Below, one piece after another: positions 25,299 to 36,007 of a DNA stretch of 64,000 bases. A model generated the notes under the pieces. It worked only from the letters and a program-made list of their open reading frames with translations. It was not told where the DNA came from and ran no database searches. A program made the translations under genes and the position numbers. The stretch is from Stenotrophomonas maltophilia R551-3 (GTDB taxonomy: Bacteria > Pseudomonadota > Gammaproteobacteria > Xanthomonadales > Xanthomonadaceae), in NCBI RefSeq assembly GCF_000020665.1, contig NC_011071.1, positions 3,710,501 to 3,774,500 on the forward strand. Direction: 5' to 3'. Every line of letters begins with the position of its first letter. Position 1 is the first letter of the stretch.

Positions 25299-25338
25299 CG
25301 GCCGGCACGTCACCTCGACGACCGGCCGTTCTTTTTTC
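25299..25338 (+). terminator. Attenuator 2 intrinsic terminator
   Basis: CGGCCGG (25299-25305) pairs with CCGGCCG (25322-25328), and inside it CGTC pairs with GACG around an ACCTC loop. TTCTTTTTTC follows. It sits 25 bases before the ilvC ATG, so it can block the operon a second time. The stem begins two bases after the Thr-rich frame stops. Confidence 0.82.
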
Positions 25339-25362
25339 TTCCCACCGCAAGGAACCTCCCCC

Positions 25363-26337
25363 ATGAGCACCAACGACCTGCCCCAGACCAAGATCGCTGT
25401 CATCGGCTACGGCAGCCAGGGCCGCGCGCACGCGCTGAACCTGCGTGAATCCGGCTTCGATGTGGTGGTAGGCCTGCGTCCGGGCGGCCCCACCGAGGTC
25501 AAGGCGCAGGCCGACGGCTTCACCGTGAAAGCACCGGCCGATGCGGTGAAGGATGCCGACCTGGTCGCCGTGCTGACCCCGGACATGGTGCAGAAGAAGC
25601 TCTACGACGATGTGCTGGCACCGAACATGAAGCAGGGTGCGGTGCTGCTGTTCGCGCACGGACTGAATGTGCATTTCGACATGATCAAGCCGCGCGAGGA
25701 CCTAGACGTGGTGCTGGTCGCGCCCAAGGGCCCCGGTGCACTGGTGCGCCGCGAGTACGAAATCGGTCGTGGCGTGCCGTGCATCTGGGCGGTCTACCAG
25801 GACAAGAGCGGCAAGGCCGCCGAGTATGCCCTGGCCTATGCCGGTGGCCTGGGCGGCGCCCGCGCCAACCTGATCCAGACCACCTTCAAGGAAGAGACCG
25901 AGACCGATCTGTTCGGCGAACAGGCGGTGCTGTGCGGCGGTGCCTCGGCGCTGGTGCAGGCCGGTTTCGAGACGCTGGTGGAAGCCGGTTACCAGCCGGA
26001 AATCGCCTATTACGAAGTGCTGCACGAACTGAAGCTGATCGTGGACCTGTTCTACGAAGGCGGCATCTCGCGCATGCTGGAGTTCATCTCCGAGACCGCG
26101 CAGTACGGCGACTACGTCAGCGGCCCGCGGGTGATCGACGCCGGCACCAAGGCGCGCATGAAGGAAGTGCTGAAGGACATCCAGGACGGCACCTTCACCA
26201 AGAACTGGGTGGCCGAGTACGAAGCGGGCCTGCCGAACTACAACAGGTTCAAGCAGGCCGACCTGGAGCACCCGATCGAGAAGGTAGGCAAGGAACTGCG
26301 CGCCAAGATGGTCTGGTTGCAAGGACAGGCCGCGTAA
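25363..26337 (+). CDS. ilvC: Ketol-acid reductoisomerase (class I)
   Basis: NADPH- and Mg-dependent enzyme for the second common step of isoleucine and valine synthesis. At 324 residues it fits the short class I form. It has the nucleotide-binding [20 protein letters not shown], then FAHGLNVHF and [13 protein letters not shown], and the C-terminal knotted domain with [20 protein letters not shown]. The ATG at 25363 follows AAGGAACC; the frame is open far upstream through the attenuator region, but that part is non-coding leader. It is first of the nine structural genes. Confidence 0.96.
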   Translation: MSTNDLPQTKIAVIGYGSQGRAHALNLRESGFDVVVGLRPGGPTEVKAQADGFTVKAPADAVKDADLVAVLTPDMVQKKLYDDVLAPNMKQGAVLLFAHGLNVHFDMIKPREDLDVVLVAPKGPGALVRREYEIGRGVPCIWAVYQDKSGKAAEYALAYAGGLGGARANLIQTTFKEETETDLFGEQAVLCGGASALVQAGFETLVEAGYQPEIAYYEVLHELKLIVDLFYEGGISRMLEFISETAQYGDYVSGPRVIDAGTKARMKEVLKDIQDGTFTKNWVAEYEAGLPNYNRFKQADLEHPIEKVGKELRAKMVWLQGQAA

Positions 26338-26376
26338 CCGCGCGGCCCTCCCCCACCCGCTTTGCAAGGTTCCCCC

Positions 26377-28113
26377 ATGAACTCTTCGACACATCGCAGC
26401 GCGCCGCCCAACGGCGCGCGCTGGCTGACCCAGGCGCTGGAGGCCGAAGGCGTCCGCACGCTGTTCGGCTATCCCGGTGGCACCATCATGCCGTTCTACG
26501 ACGCGCTGGTGGATTCGTCGCTGAAGCACATCCTGGTACGCCATGAGCAGGGCGCGGCGCTGGCCGCCAACGGTTTTGCCCGCGCCAGCAACCAGGTGGG
26601 TGTCTGCGTGGCCACTTCCGGCCCGGGCGCCTCCAACCTGGTCACCGGCATCGCCGACGCGATGCTGGATTCGGTGCCGATGGTCTGCATCACCGGCCAG
26701 GTCGCCACCCCGTTGCTGGGCACCGATGCCTTCCAGGAGCTGGATGTGTTCGGCCTGACCCTGCCGATCGTCAAGCACAGCTGGCTGGTGCGCAGCGTCG
26801 ACGACCTGCCGCGCGTGGTCGCCGATGCCTTCCGCATCGCCCGCGAGGGCCGTCCCGGCCCGGTGCTGATCGACCTGCCCAAGGACGTGCAGCTGGCCGA
26901 TGCCAGTCATCTACCGGTGCACGTGCCGAGCAGCGTCGAACCGCCGCCGGCCCCCGCTGAAGCAGCCATCGCCGAAGCCATCGCCGCACTGGCGGCGGCC
27001 GAAAAGCCGGTGGTCTACGCCGGTGGTGGCATCGCGCTGGGCGATGCGGTGCAGGACCTGCGTGACTTCGTCGAGGCCAGCGCCATCCCCACCGTGATGA
27101 CCCTGCGCGGACTGGGCGCGCTGCCGGCCAACCACCCGCACTCGCTGGGCATGCTGGGCATGCACGGCACCCGCGCGGCCAACATGGCGGTGCAGGAAAG
27201 TGACCTGCTGCTGGTGCTGGGTGCGCGCTTCGATGATCGTGCCACCGGCAAGCTGGCTGAGTTCGCACCGTTCGCCCGCGTCGTCCACATCGACGCCGAC
27301 GCCTACGAGATCTCCAAGCTGCGCAGCGCCGATGTCGCCGTGCCCGGCAATGTCGGCCATGCCATCCGCGCCCTGCGTGCGGCCTTCCCCTCCCCCAAGG
27401 CCCATCAGGACGCGTGGCGCAAGCGATGCGCGCAGCACCGCGAACGTTTCGCCGCACGCTACGACGCGCCGGGCCAGCACATCTATGCGCCCGCCATGCT
27501 GAAGCGGTTGAGCGAACTGGCCCCGGCCGATGCGGTGATCGCCTGTGACGTTGGACAGCACCAGATGTGGGTGGCCCAGCATTGCCGCTTCAACCACCCG
27601 CGCAACCACCTGACCAGTGGCGCGCTGGGCACCATGGGCTTCGGCCTGCCAGCGGCGATGGGTGCTCAGTTCGCCTGTCCCGAGCGCACCGTGGTGCTGG
27701 TGTCCGGCGACGGCAGCTTCATGATGAACGTGCAGGAGCTGGCGACCATTGCCCGCTGCCGCCTGCCGGTGAAGATCGTGCTGCTGGACAACAGTTCGCT
27801 GGGCATGGTGCGGCAGTGGCAGGAACTGTTCTTCGCCGAGCGCTACAGCGAGATCGACCTGTCCGACAACCCGGACTTCGTGGCACTGGCCAAGGTATTT
27901 GGCATCGCCGCGACCCGCATCGATGCACGCGACGACGTCGAAGGTGGGCTGGCCGCGCTGCTGGCCGAACCGGGCCCGGCGCTGCTGCACGTGGCCATTG
28001 ATGCACGCGCCAATGTGTGGCCGCTGGTGCCGCCGAACACTGCCAACAGCACGATGCTGGAAAGCAACCCCGCCCATGCCCGCCAGGAGATCCCCAATGC
28101 AATACCGGCTTGA
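26377..28113 (+). CDS. ilvG: Acetolactate synthase large subunit
   Basis: Thiamine-diphosphate and FAD enzyme joining two pyruvates, or pyruvate and 2-oxobutyrate, in branched-chain synthesis. The 578 residues show the three ThDP-enzyme domains. The N-terminal domain has FGYPGGTIMPFYDAL and the catalytic Glu in VRHEQGAALAANGFAR. The middle domain has LVLGARFDDRATGKL. The C-terminal diphosphate-binding domain has GDGSFMMNVQELATI and LDNSSLGMVRQWQELFF. The ATG at 26377 follows AAGGTTCC. It is followed by its own small subunit with a 17-base overlap. Confidence 0.95.
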   Translation: MNSSTHRSAPPNGARWLTQALEAEGVRTLFGYPGGTIMPFYDALVDSSLKHILVRHEQGAALAANGFARASNQVGVCVATSGPGASNLVTGIADAMLDSVPMVCITGQVATPLLGTDAFQELDVFGLTLPIVKHSWLVRSVDDLPRVVADAFRIAREGRPGPVLIDLPKDVQLADASHLPVHVPSSVEPPPAPAEAAIAEAIAALAAAEKPVVYAGGGIALGDAVQDLRDFVEASAIPTVMTLRGLGALPANHPHSLGMLGMHGTRAANMAVQESDLLLVLGARFDDRATGKLAEFAPFARVVHIDADAYEISKLRSADVAVPGNVGHAIRALRAAFPSPKAHQDAWRKRCAQHRERFAARYDAPGQHIYAPAMLKRLSELAPADAVIACDVGQHQMWVAQHCRFNHPRNHLTSGALGTMGFGLPAAMGAQFACPERTVVLVSGDGSFMMNVQELATIARCRLPVKIVLLDNSSLGMVRQWQELFFAERYSEIDLSDNPDFVALAKVFGIAATRIDARDDVEGGLAALLAEPGPALLHVAIDARANVWPLVPPNTANSTMLESNPAHARQEIPNAIPA

Positions 28114-28348
28114 CCTGGTGCTGCACCCTGCCGAAGGCGCGCTGCTGCGCGTGATCGGCATGGCCGAGCGTCGCGGCTTCGCACCGTGCGCGATCAGCGG
28201 TGCGCCGGTGGCCGCCGATGATGGCCGCTGGCACCTGCAGCTGGTGGTGGATGGCCAGCGCCCGGCGGAAACGCTGTGCCGGCAGATGGAAAAGATCTAC
28301 GACTGCGTGTCGGTGCAGATGACCGCACTGGAAGGAGTATCCGCATGA
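28097..28348 (+). CDS. ilvM: Acetolactate synthase small subunit (IlvM type)
   Basis: An 83-residue regulatory partner for the large subunit, consisting of a single ACT domain (LHPAEGALLRVIGMAERRGF at its start). It is much shorter than IlvN/IlvH (about 160), so it is the IlvM type, which in enteric bacteria gives little valine sensitivity. The start overlaps the end of ilvG by 17 bases with AGGAG just before it, indicating coupled translation. Its stop TGA overlaps the ATG of a 37-codon frame by four bases. Confidence 0.9.
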   Translation: MQYRLDLVLHPAEGALLRVIGMAERRGFAPCAISGAPVAADDGRWHLQLVVDGQRPAETLCRQMEKIYDCVSVQMTALEGVSA

Positions 28349-28458
28349 ACACCCGTACCGTTTCCAACACGGTGCCGGTACGGAGGCGTCTTCTTCGCCG
28401 CCCGTGCCCGTGCGCGGTGGTCGCCTGCCCCCCGTTGGTGGTCCATGCCGGCCACTGA
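28345..28458 (+). CDS. Short coupled frame bridging ilvM and ilvA
   Basis: A 37-codon frame (opening MNTRTVSNTVPVRRRLLRRP, later [15 protein letters not shown]). Its ATG overlaps the ilvM stop as ATGA, and its stop lies 14 bases inside ilvA. The ilvA ATG has only a weak ribosome site, so translating this frame could deliver ribosomes to ilvA. Its 5' part contains arms CCGTACCG and CGGTACGG, a perfect 8-bp inverted repeat. It resembles no protein I know. It may be a coupling or leader peptide rather than a functional product. Confidence 0.4.
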   Translation: MNTRTVSNTVPVRRRLLRRPCPCAVVACPPLVVHAGH

Positions 28459-29532
28459 CACCAGCCAGGAAAGCGATGTCGGCGACGTAAGCGTCGCCGA
28501 CGTACTGGCAGCGCAGGCCCGCCTGCGCCGCTTCCTGCCGCCCACGCCGCTGCACCATGCCGAGCGCTTCGGCACCTGGCTGAAGCTGGAAAACCTGCAG
28601 CGCACCGGTTCCTACAAGGTACGCGGTGCATTGAACGCGCTGCTGGCCGGGCGCGAGCGCGGCGACACCCGGCCGGTGATCTGCGCCTCGGCCGGCAACC
28701 ATGCCCAGGGCGTAGCCTGGGCCGCCTACCGCCTGGACGTGCCTGCCATCACCGTGATGCCGCACGGCGCACCGGCCACCAAGATCGCCGGCGTCGCCCA
28801 CTGGGGCGCGACCGTGCGCCAGCATGGCAACAGCTATGACGAGGCCTACGCGTTCGCGGTTGAACTGGCGCAGCGCCACGGCTACCGCTTCCTGTCCGCG
28901 TTCGACGATGCCGATGTGATCGCCGGCCAGGGCACGGTCGGCATCGAGCTGGCCGCGCATGCGCCGGACGTGGTGATCGTGCCGATCGGTGGCGGCGGGC
29001 TGGCCTCCGGGGTCGCGCTGGCGCTGAAATCACAGGGCGTACGCATCGTCGGTGCACAGGTCGAGGGCGTCGATTCGATGGCCCGCGCGATCCGCGGCGA
29101 TGTGCGCGAGATCGCCCCCGTTGCCTCGCTGGCCGACGGCGTGCGGGTGAAGATCCCCGGCTTCCTGACCCGCCGCCTGTGCACTTCGCTGCTGGACGAC
29201 GTGGTGATCGTGCGCGAGGCCGAGCTGCGCGAAACCCTGGTCCGCCTGGCACTGGAAGAACACATCATCGCCGAGGGCGCCGGCGCACTGGCACTGGCGG
29301 CCGGTCGACGCGTTGCCGGCCGCCGCAAATGCGCGGTGGTCTCCGGCGGCAACATCGATGCCGGTGTCCTGGCCGGCCTGCTCACCGACATCCGCCCTCG
29401 CCCACCGCGCAAACCGCGGCGACGGCGCAGTGAATCCCCACGCTCGCCCAGCAAGGCCAGTGCCACCACTTCCCCCACCTCTTCCCCTTCCCCCCTGCAA
29501 GCCGTCACGCCCGCTGTCGAGGAGATTTCACT

Positions 29533-29536
<4 letters not shown>
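28445..29536 (+). CDS. ilvA: Threonine dehydratase, catalytic-domain type (IlvA/TdcB)
   Basis: Pyridoxal-phosphate enzyme turning threonine into 2-oxobutyrate, the entry to isoleucine. The 363 residues hold one PLP fold-type II domain with the cofactor lysine in [25 protein letters not shown], and the phosphate loop [13 protein letters not shown]. The usual C-terminal ACT-like regulatory domains of biosynthetic IlvA are missing. Instead the last 45 or so residues are low-complexity, rich in Arg, Pro and Ser, and look unstructured. Feedback inhibition by isoleucine is therefore doubtful. Its stop overlaps the leuA GTG by four bases (GTGA). Confidence 0.9.
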
Positions 29537-31119
<1,583 letters not shown>

Positions 31120-31129
31120 GGAACCTGAG

Positions 31130-31903
31130 ATGAGCGCCTTCGACACCACGGCACTGCCCGCAGGGCAGCACTGGAACGCCCAGGACTATGCAATCGACGC
31201 CGGCTTCGTGCCGCTGCTCGGCGGCGCGGTATCGCGCCTGCTCGACCCGCGCGCCGGTGAACGCATCCTCGACCTGGGCTGTGGCGACGGCGTGCTCAGC
31301 ACTGAGTTGGCGCTCAGCGGTGCGCGCATCCACGGTGTCGATGCTTCGCCGGAGCTGGTGATCGCCGCACGTGCACGCGGCGTCGATGCGCAGGTGATGG
31401 ACGGCCACGCGCTGTCGTTCGACAGTGAGTTCGATGCGGTTTTCAGCAACGCGGCACTGCATTGGATGAGCAATCCCGACCGGGTGATGGAAGGCGTCCG
31501 CCGCGCACTGCGCCCGGGCGGCCGCTTCGTTGCCGAGTTCGGCGGCCATGGCAACGTGGCCACGATCATTGCCGCGGTGCAGGCCGCACGCGTGGCCCAT
31601 GGCCACGGCGCCAGCGCATTCCAGTGGTACTTCCCTACTGCCGACGCCTACGCCGACCGCCTGCGCCAGCATGGCTTCCAGGTGCAGCTGATCGAATGCA
31701 CGCCGCGCCCGACCGCGCTGCCCACCGGCGTGGCCGGCTGGCTGCGGGTGTTCGCCGCACCACTGCTGGACGACCTGACGACGGAGGCACGCGCCACCGT
31801 GCGCGAGGCCGCCACCGCATTGCTGGGCGAGCTGCCGCGCAACGCCGCCGGCCAGCCGCTGGCCGACTACGTGCGGCTGCGGGTACTTGCCCGCCGCCGC
31901 TGA
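31130..31903 (+). CDS. Class I SAM-dependent methyltransferase in the leu operon
   Basis: A 257-residue soluble methyltransferase. The SAM-binding motif is RILDLGCGDGVLS-like (ERILDLGCGDGVLSTELALS), followed by HGVDASPELV and the post-motif FDAVFSNAALHWM, then ALRPGGRFVAEFGG. This set resembles trans-aconitate methyltransferase relatives. It starts 11 bases after leuA with GAGGAACC before its ATG, and leuC follows after 60 bases, so it is part of the operon. Substrates close to 3-isopropylmalate or isopropylmaleate are an attractive inference: Tmt1-type enzymes methylate 3-isopropylmalate and trans-aconitate in yeast. Nothing in the sequence proves it. Confidence 0.85.
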   Translation: MSAFDTTALPAGQHWNAQDYAIDAGFVPLLGGAVSRLLDPRAGERILDLGCGDGVLSTELALSGARIHGVDASPELVIAARARGVDAQVMDGHALSFDSEFDAVFSNAALHWMSNPDRVMEGVRRALRPGGRFVAEFGGHGNVATIIAAVQAARVAHGHGASAFQWYFPTADAYADRLRQHGFQVQLIECTPRPTALPTGVAGWLRVFAAPLLDDLTTEARATVREAATALLGELPRNAAGQPLADYVRLRVLARRR

Positions 31904-31963
31904 CATGATCCATTCGTTATCTTTTCCGATGTCCGCAACTTCGTACTCCTGCCAGGCAAACGC

Positions 31964-33382
31964 ATGACTTCCGCACCCCGCACCCTGTACGACAAACTGT
32001 GGGACGCCCACGTGGTGGTTCCCGAAACCGACAGCGCGCCTGCCGTGCTGTATATCGACCTGCACCTGATCCATGAAGTGACCTCGCCGCAGGCGTTCAC
32101 CGAGCTGCGCGAGCGCGGCCTGGCGCCGCGTCGACCGGATCGCACCAAGGCGACGATGGACCACTCCACCCCGACCCTGCCTGCCGGTGCCGACGGCAAG
32201 CTGCCCTATGCCAGTGCCGCCTCCGAAGCCCAGGTCGCCACGCTCGCACGCAACTGCGCCGAACATGGCATCGAACTGTTCGACATGGCCTCGGACAATC
32301 GCGGCATCGTCCACGTGATCGCCCCTGAGCAGGGTTTCACCCAGCCGGGCATGACCATCGTCTGTGGTGACAGCCACACCTCCACCCACGGTGCATTCGG
32401 TTCGCTGGCCTTCGGCATCGGCACCAGTGAAGTCGGCCACGTACTGGCCACCCAGTGCCTGCTGCAGCGCAAGGCGAAGACCCTGGCGATCAGCGTCGAT
32501 GGCGCTCTGGCACCCGGCGTTGGTGCCAAGGACGTGGTCCTGCACATCATCGGCGTGATCGGCGTCAACGGCGGCACCGGCCACGTGATCGAATTCCGTG
32601 GCAGCACCATCGAAGCGATGGACATGGAACAGCGCATGACCCTGTGCAACATGTCGATCGAGGCGGGCGCGCGCGCCGGCATGGTCGCGCCGGACCAGGT
32701 GACGTTCGATTTCGTCGCCGCCACTCCGCGCGGCCCCAAGGGCGCCGACTTCGATGCCGCCGTCGCGCGCTGGCAGCAGCTGCGCAGCGATGAAGGCGCA
32801 CGCTTCGACAGCGAAGTGCACATCGACGCCGCCGATATCCGCCCGACGCTGACCTGGGGCACCCATCCCGGCACCGCCATTGCGGTGGATACGCCGATTC
32901 CGGCGGCCAACGATGCGGCCGCACAGAAGGGCCTGGACTACATGCACTTCGAGGCCGGCAAGGCGCTGGCCGGCACGCCGGTGGACGTGGTGTTCGTCGG
33001 CTCGTGCACCAACGGCCGCCTGAGCGACATGCGTGAAGTGGCGCAGGTGCTGCGTGGTCGTCGCGTCGCTGAGCGCGTGCGCATGCTGGTGGTGCCGGGC
33101 TCGGAGATCGTCAAGCGCGAGGCCGAGGCCGAAGGCATCCACGAGATCGTGCGTGCCGCCGGTGCCGAATGGCGCGAACCGGGCTGCTCGATGTGCATCG
33201 CCATGAACGGTGATCTGGTCGCCCCCGGCCAACTGGCCGTGAGCACCAGCAACCGCAACTTCGAAGGCCGCCAGGGGCCCGGTTCACGCACGCTGCTGGC
33301 TTCGCCGATGAGTGCGGCGTGGGCCGCGGTGAACGGGCACGTTGCCGATACCCGCGAACTGTTCGCGCAGGAGGTGGCCTGA
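31964..33382 (+). CDS. leuC: 3-isopropylmalate dehydratase large subunit
   Basis: Iron-sulfur isomerase subunit converting 2- to 3-isopropylmalate with LeuD. The 472 residues match the enteric form. Cluster ligands are visible as the Cys in FVGSCTNGR and both Cys in [11 protein letters not shown]; the active-site regions [16 protein letters not shown] and [10 protein letters not shown] are intact. The stop overlaps the leuD ATG by one base. Confidence 0.96.
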   Translation: MTSAPRTLYDKLWDAHVVVPETDSAPAVLYIDLHLIHEVTSPQAFTELRERGLAPRRPDRTKATMDHSTPTLPAGADGKLPYASAASEAQVATLARNCAEHGIELFDMASDNRGIVHVIAPEQGFTQPGMTIVCGDSHTSTHGAFGSLAFGIGTSEVGHVLATQCLLQRKAKTLAISVDGALAPGVGAKDVVLHIIGVIGVNGGTGHVIEFRGSTIEAMDMEQRMTLCNMSIEAGARAGMVAPDQVTFDFVAATPRGPKGADFDAAVARWQQLRSDEGARFDSEVHIDAADIRPTLTWGTHPGTAIAVDTPIPAANDAAAQKGLDYMHFEAGKALAGTPVDVVFVGSCTNGRLSDMREVAQVLRGRRVAERVRMLVVPGSEIVKREAEAEGIHEIVRAAGAEWREPGCSMCIAMNGDLVAPGQLAVSTSNRNFEGRQGPGSRTLLASPMSAAWAAVNGHVADTRELFAQEVA

Positions 33383-33960
33383 TGGCCGGTTTCCGTACCC
33401 TGACCTCGTCCAGCGTGGTGCTGGCGCAGACCAACATCGACACCGACCAGATCATTCCGGCGCGGTTCCTGTCCACCACCGAGCGCGCCGGCCTCGGCCG
33501 CAACGCGTTCAATGACTGGCGCTGGCAGGCCGACGGTTCCCCGGTGGCCGACTTCGCCTTCAACCAGCCGCACAACGCCGGCCGCAGCATCCTGCTGGCG
33601 GGCCGCAACTTCGGCTGCGGTTCCTCGCGCGAGCATGCACCGTGGGCGCTGACCGACCTCGGCCTGCGTGCCATTGTCAGCAGCGAGATCGCCGACATTT
33701 TCCGTGGCAACTCGCTGAAGAACGGTCTGCTGCCGATCGTGCTGGACGAGGCCGACGTGCAGGCGCTGATGCAGCGCCCGGACGATGAACTGACCATCGA
33801 CGTCGCCGCGCGCGAGCTGCGGACGCCTGACGGTCGCGTCTATTCCTTCCCGCTGGATGGCTTCTCGCAGACCTGCCTGCTGGAAGGCGTCGACCAGTTG
33901 GGGTATCTGTTGGGCCGTGTCCCTGAAATCGAACGTTACGAGAGTGAGCATGCACGCTGA
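33382..33960 (+). CDS. leuD: 3-isopropylmalate dehydratase small subunit
   Basis: Swivelling-domain partner of LeuC, 192 residues, normal size. It has [14 protein letters not shown] near the start and the conserved [17 protein letters not shown] loop. GGAGGTGG precedes its ATG, which shares a base with the leuC stop. The 3' end overlaps leuB by 11 bases. Confidence 0.96.
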   Translation: MAGFRTLTSSSVVLAQTNIDTDQIIPARFLSTTERAGLGRNAFNDWRWQADGSPVADFAFNQPHNAGRSILLAGRNFGCGSSREHAPWALTDLGLRAIVSSEIADIFRGNSLKNGLLPIVLDEADVQALMQRPDDELTIDVAARELRTPDGRVYSFPLDGFSQTCLLEGVDQLGYLLGRVPEIERYESEHAR

Positions 33961-35011
33961 GATCGTTGTACTCCCCGGTGATGGCATCGGCCCGGAAGTG
34001 GCCGCCGCTGCGGTTGCCGTCCTGAACGCCGTCGCCGAACGCTTCAACCACAGCTTCACCTTCAGCGAGCACGACATCGGTGGCATCGCCATCGATCGCC
34101 ATGGCGAGCCGCTGCCGGCCGCCACCCTCACCGCCTGCCAGGCTGCCAACGCGGTGCTGCTGGGCGCGGTGGGTGGCCCGAAGTGGTCCGATCCGAATGC
34201 CAAGGTGCGCCCGGAACAAGGCCTGCTGGCGATCCGCAAGGCGCTGGGCCTGTACGCCAACCTGCGCCCGGTGCGCACTCATGAAGCCGCGCTGCACGCC
34301 TCGCCGATCAAGGCCGAGCTGCTGCAGGGCGTGGACTTCGTGGTGGTGCGCGAACTGACCGGAGGCATCTACTTCGGCGACAAGACCCGCGACGCCGACA
34401 GTGCCAGCGACCTGTGCCGCTACACCGTGGCCGAGATCGAGCGCGTGCTGCGCAGTGCGTTCCGCCTGGCGCAGCAGCGCCGCGGCAAGGTCACCTCGGT
34501 GGACAAAGCCAACGTGCTGGAAACCTCGCGCCTGTGGCGTGACGTGGCTGCACGCATCGGCCGCGAGGAGTTCCCGGACGTTGCCCTGGAGCACCAGCTG
34601 GTCGATTCGATGGCGATGCACCTGCTGGCAAAGCCGCGCGAGTACGACGTGATCGTGACCGAGAACATGTTCGGCGACATCCTCACCGACGAAGCCTCGA
34701 TGCTGGCCGGCTCGCTGGGCCTGCTGCCGTCGGCCTCGCTGGGCGAGCCCGGTGCGGTCGGCATCTACGAACCGATCCACGGTTCGGCCCCGGACATCGC
34801 CGGCAAGGGCATCGCCAACCCATACGCGACGATCTTCAGCGCCGCGATGCTGCTGCGCCATTCGCTGGGGCTGGAAGCGGAAGCCGCTGCGGTGGAAGCG
34901 GCCGTGCATGCAGTGCTGGACGATGGCGTGTTCACCGCCGATCTGGCCGCGAAGGGCCAGGCGGTGAGTACCGCCGCAGCCACGGATGCGGTGCTGGCCA
35001 GGCTGGCCTGA
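33950..35011 (+). CDS. leuB: 3-isopropylmalate dehydrogenase
   Basis: NAD- and metal-dependent oxidative decarboxylase giving the direct precursor of leucine. The 353 residues carry the family's [11 protein letters not shown] opening, LRPVRTH, the catalytic [10 protein letters not shown] tyrosine and lysine context ([14 protein letters not shown]), the metal-binding [12 protein letters not shown] and [16 protein letters not shown]. The ATG lies within the 3' end of leuD. It is the last gene of the operon, followed by a REP pair and a strong hairpin. Confidence 0.97.
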   Translation: MHAEIVVLPGDGIGPEVAAAAVAVLNAVAERFNHSFTFSEHDIGGIAIDRHGEPLPAATLTACQAANAVLLGAVGGPKWSDPNAKVRPEQGLLAIRKALGLYANLRPVRTHEAALHASPIKAELLQGVDFVVVRELTGGIYFGDKTRDADSASDLCRYTVAEIERVLRSAFRLAQQRRGKVTSVDKANVLETSRLWRDVAARIGREEFPDVALEHQLVDSMAMHLLAKPREYDVIVTENMFGDILTDEASMLAGSLGLLPSASLGEPGAVGIYEPIHGSAPDIAGKGIANPYATIFSAAMLLRHSLGLEAEAAAVEAAVHAVLDDGVFTADLAAKGQAVSTAAATDAVLARLA

Positions 35012-35027
35012 CCTATCCGGCAACACT

Positions 35028-35086
35028 TGTAGAGTCGAGCCATGCTCGACTGCTGTTGCGTGAGTCAAGCATGGCTCGACTCTACA
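35028..35086. repeat. Inverted pair of GTAG REP units
   Basis: TGTAGAGTCGAGCCATGCTC at 35028 onward (unit 35028-35051) faces the inverted unit 35063-35086 ending CTCGACTCTACA. A closely related pair lies at 36938-37008. Confidence 0.85.
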
Positions 35087-35094
35087 GGTGGGCC

Positions 35095-35120
35095 GCAGCC
35101 ACGCCCTGCGTGGCTGCTTT
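35095..35120 (+). terminator. Probable terminator of the ilv-leu operon
   Basis: GCAGCCACGC CCT GCGTGGCTGC is a perfect 10-bp stem followed by TTTACTTTG on the plus strand, 84 bases after the leuB stop. It overlaps the stop codon of the convergent SDR gene. Confidence 0.75.
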
Positions 35121-35892
35121 ACTTTGTGGTGTACCCGCCATTGACCAGGATGGTCTGGCCAGTCATCCACCAGCCGTCGGTGACCAGGAAGCGGATCCAC
35201 GGCACGATGTCGGCGATGTCGGTCAGGCCGGTGCGGGTGAATGCCGACAGCGCCGCCGCGGTCTTGTGGTACGCCTGCGCGTCGGCACTCTCGGCCGGAT
35301 AAAAGAACGGCGTGTCCATCGGACCGGGGCCGATCGCCGTCACCGAGATACCGCGCTCACCGAATTCCTTCGACGCCGCACGGGTGAAATGCTCCACTGG
35401 CGCCTTGGTGCCGGCATAACTGGAATAGAACGGCGTGAACGCGCCCAGCAACGAGGTGACCAGGGTGCAGATGCGACCGCCGTCATTGACGTTTCGACCG
35501 GCTTCCTTGAGGAAGAAGAACGCGGACTTCGCATTGACCGCGCTCATCTCGTCGTACTCGGCTTCGCTGATCTCCAGCATCGGCTTCTTCAGCACTTTGC
35601 CGACGGTATTGATGGCGATGTCCGGCCGGCCGACTGCAGCCACGGCATCGGCGAACAAGCGCTCCATCGCTGCGGCCGAAGTCAGGTCGCCCTGCAGCGC
35701 CACCGCCTTGCTGCCAGCGGCCTGCACGGCGGCGACCGTTGCTTCCGCATCAGCCTGGGTGGCGGCACTGTTGTAGTGGATGACGATGGCCTTGGCGCCC
35801 TGGCTGGCAAAGTCGCGGGCCAGCAGCCCGCCCAGGTTCTTGGCACCGCCAGCGATCAGCACGGTCTTGCCCTTGAGGGAATGGTCAGTCAT
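35119..35892 (-). CDS. Short-chain dehydrogenase/reductase
   Basis: NAD(P)-dependent oxidoreductase of the classical SDR family, 257 residues. The cofactor loop is TVLIAGGAKNLGG (variant of TGxxxGxG), with a NTVGKV segment in the NNAG position. The catalytic triad is in VTSLLGAFTPFYSSYAGTK (Ser, then Tyr-x3-Lys). The C-terminus GQTILVNGGYTTK is typical. I chose the ATG at 35892 because the extra 12 codons upstream look non-coding. It is divergent from the LysR gene at 36008 across 115 bases, and LysR proteins often control such a neighbour. The substrate is unknown. Confidence 0.9.
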   Translation of the reverse strand: MTDHSLKGKTVLIAGGAKNLGGLLARDFASQGAKAIVIHYNSAATQADAEATVAAVQAAGSKAVALQGDLTSAAAMERLFADAVAAVGRPDIAINTVGKVLKKPMLEISEAEYDEMSAVNAKSAFFFLKEAGRNVNDGGRICTLVTSLLGAFTPFYSSYAGTKAPVEHFTRAASKEFGERGISVTAIGPGPMDTPFFYPAESADAQAYHKTAAALSAFTRTGLTDIADIVPWIRFLVTDGWWMTGQTILVNGGYTTK

Positions 35893-36007
35893 GGCTTGGT
35901 CTCGGGGAGGGGCTGCCCGGGATGGCAACCTGCCCTGATGACGATATCGTGCAGAAAATCCGGATAAAGCCCGCTACATTGACTTAACTTTCCAGAGTCA
36001 GCGAACA

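Noticed and set aside
24883..25362. N-terminal extension of ilvC
   Set aside because: The frame is open by chance through the attenuator region; IlvC begins normally at 25363 with its own ribosome site.
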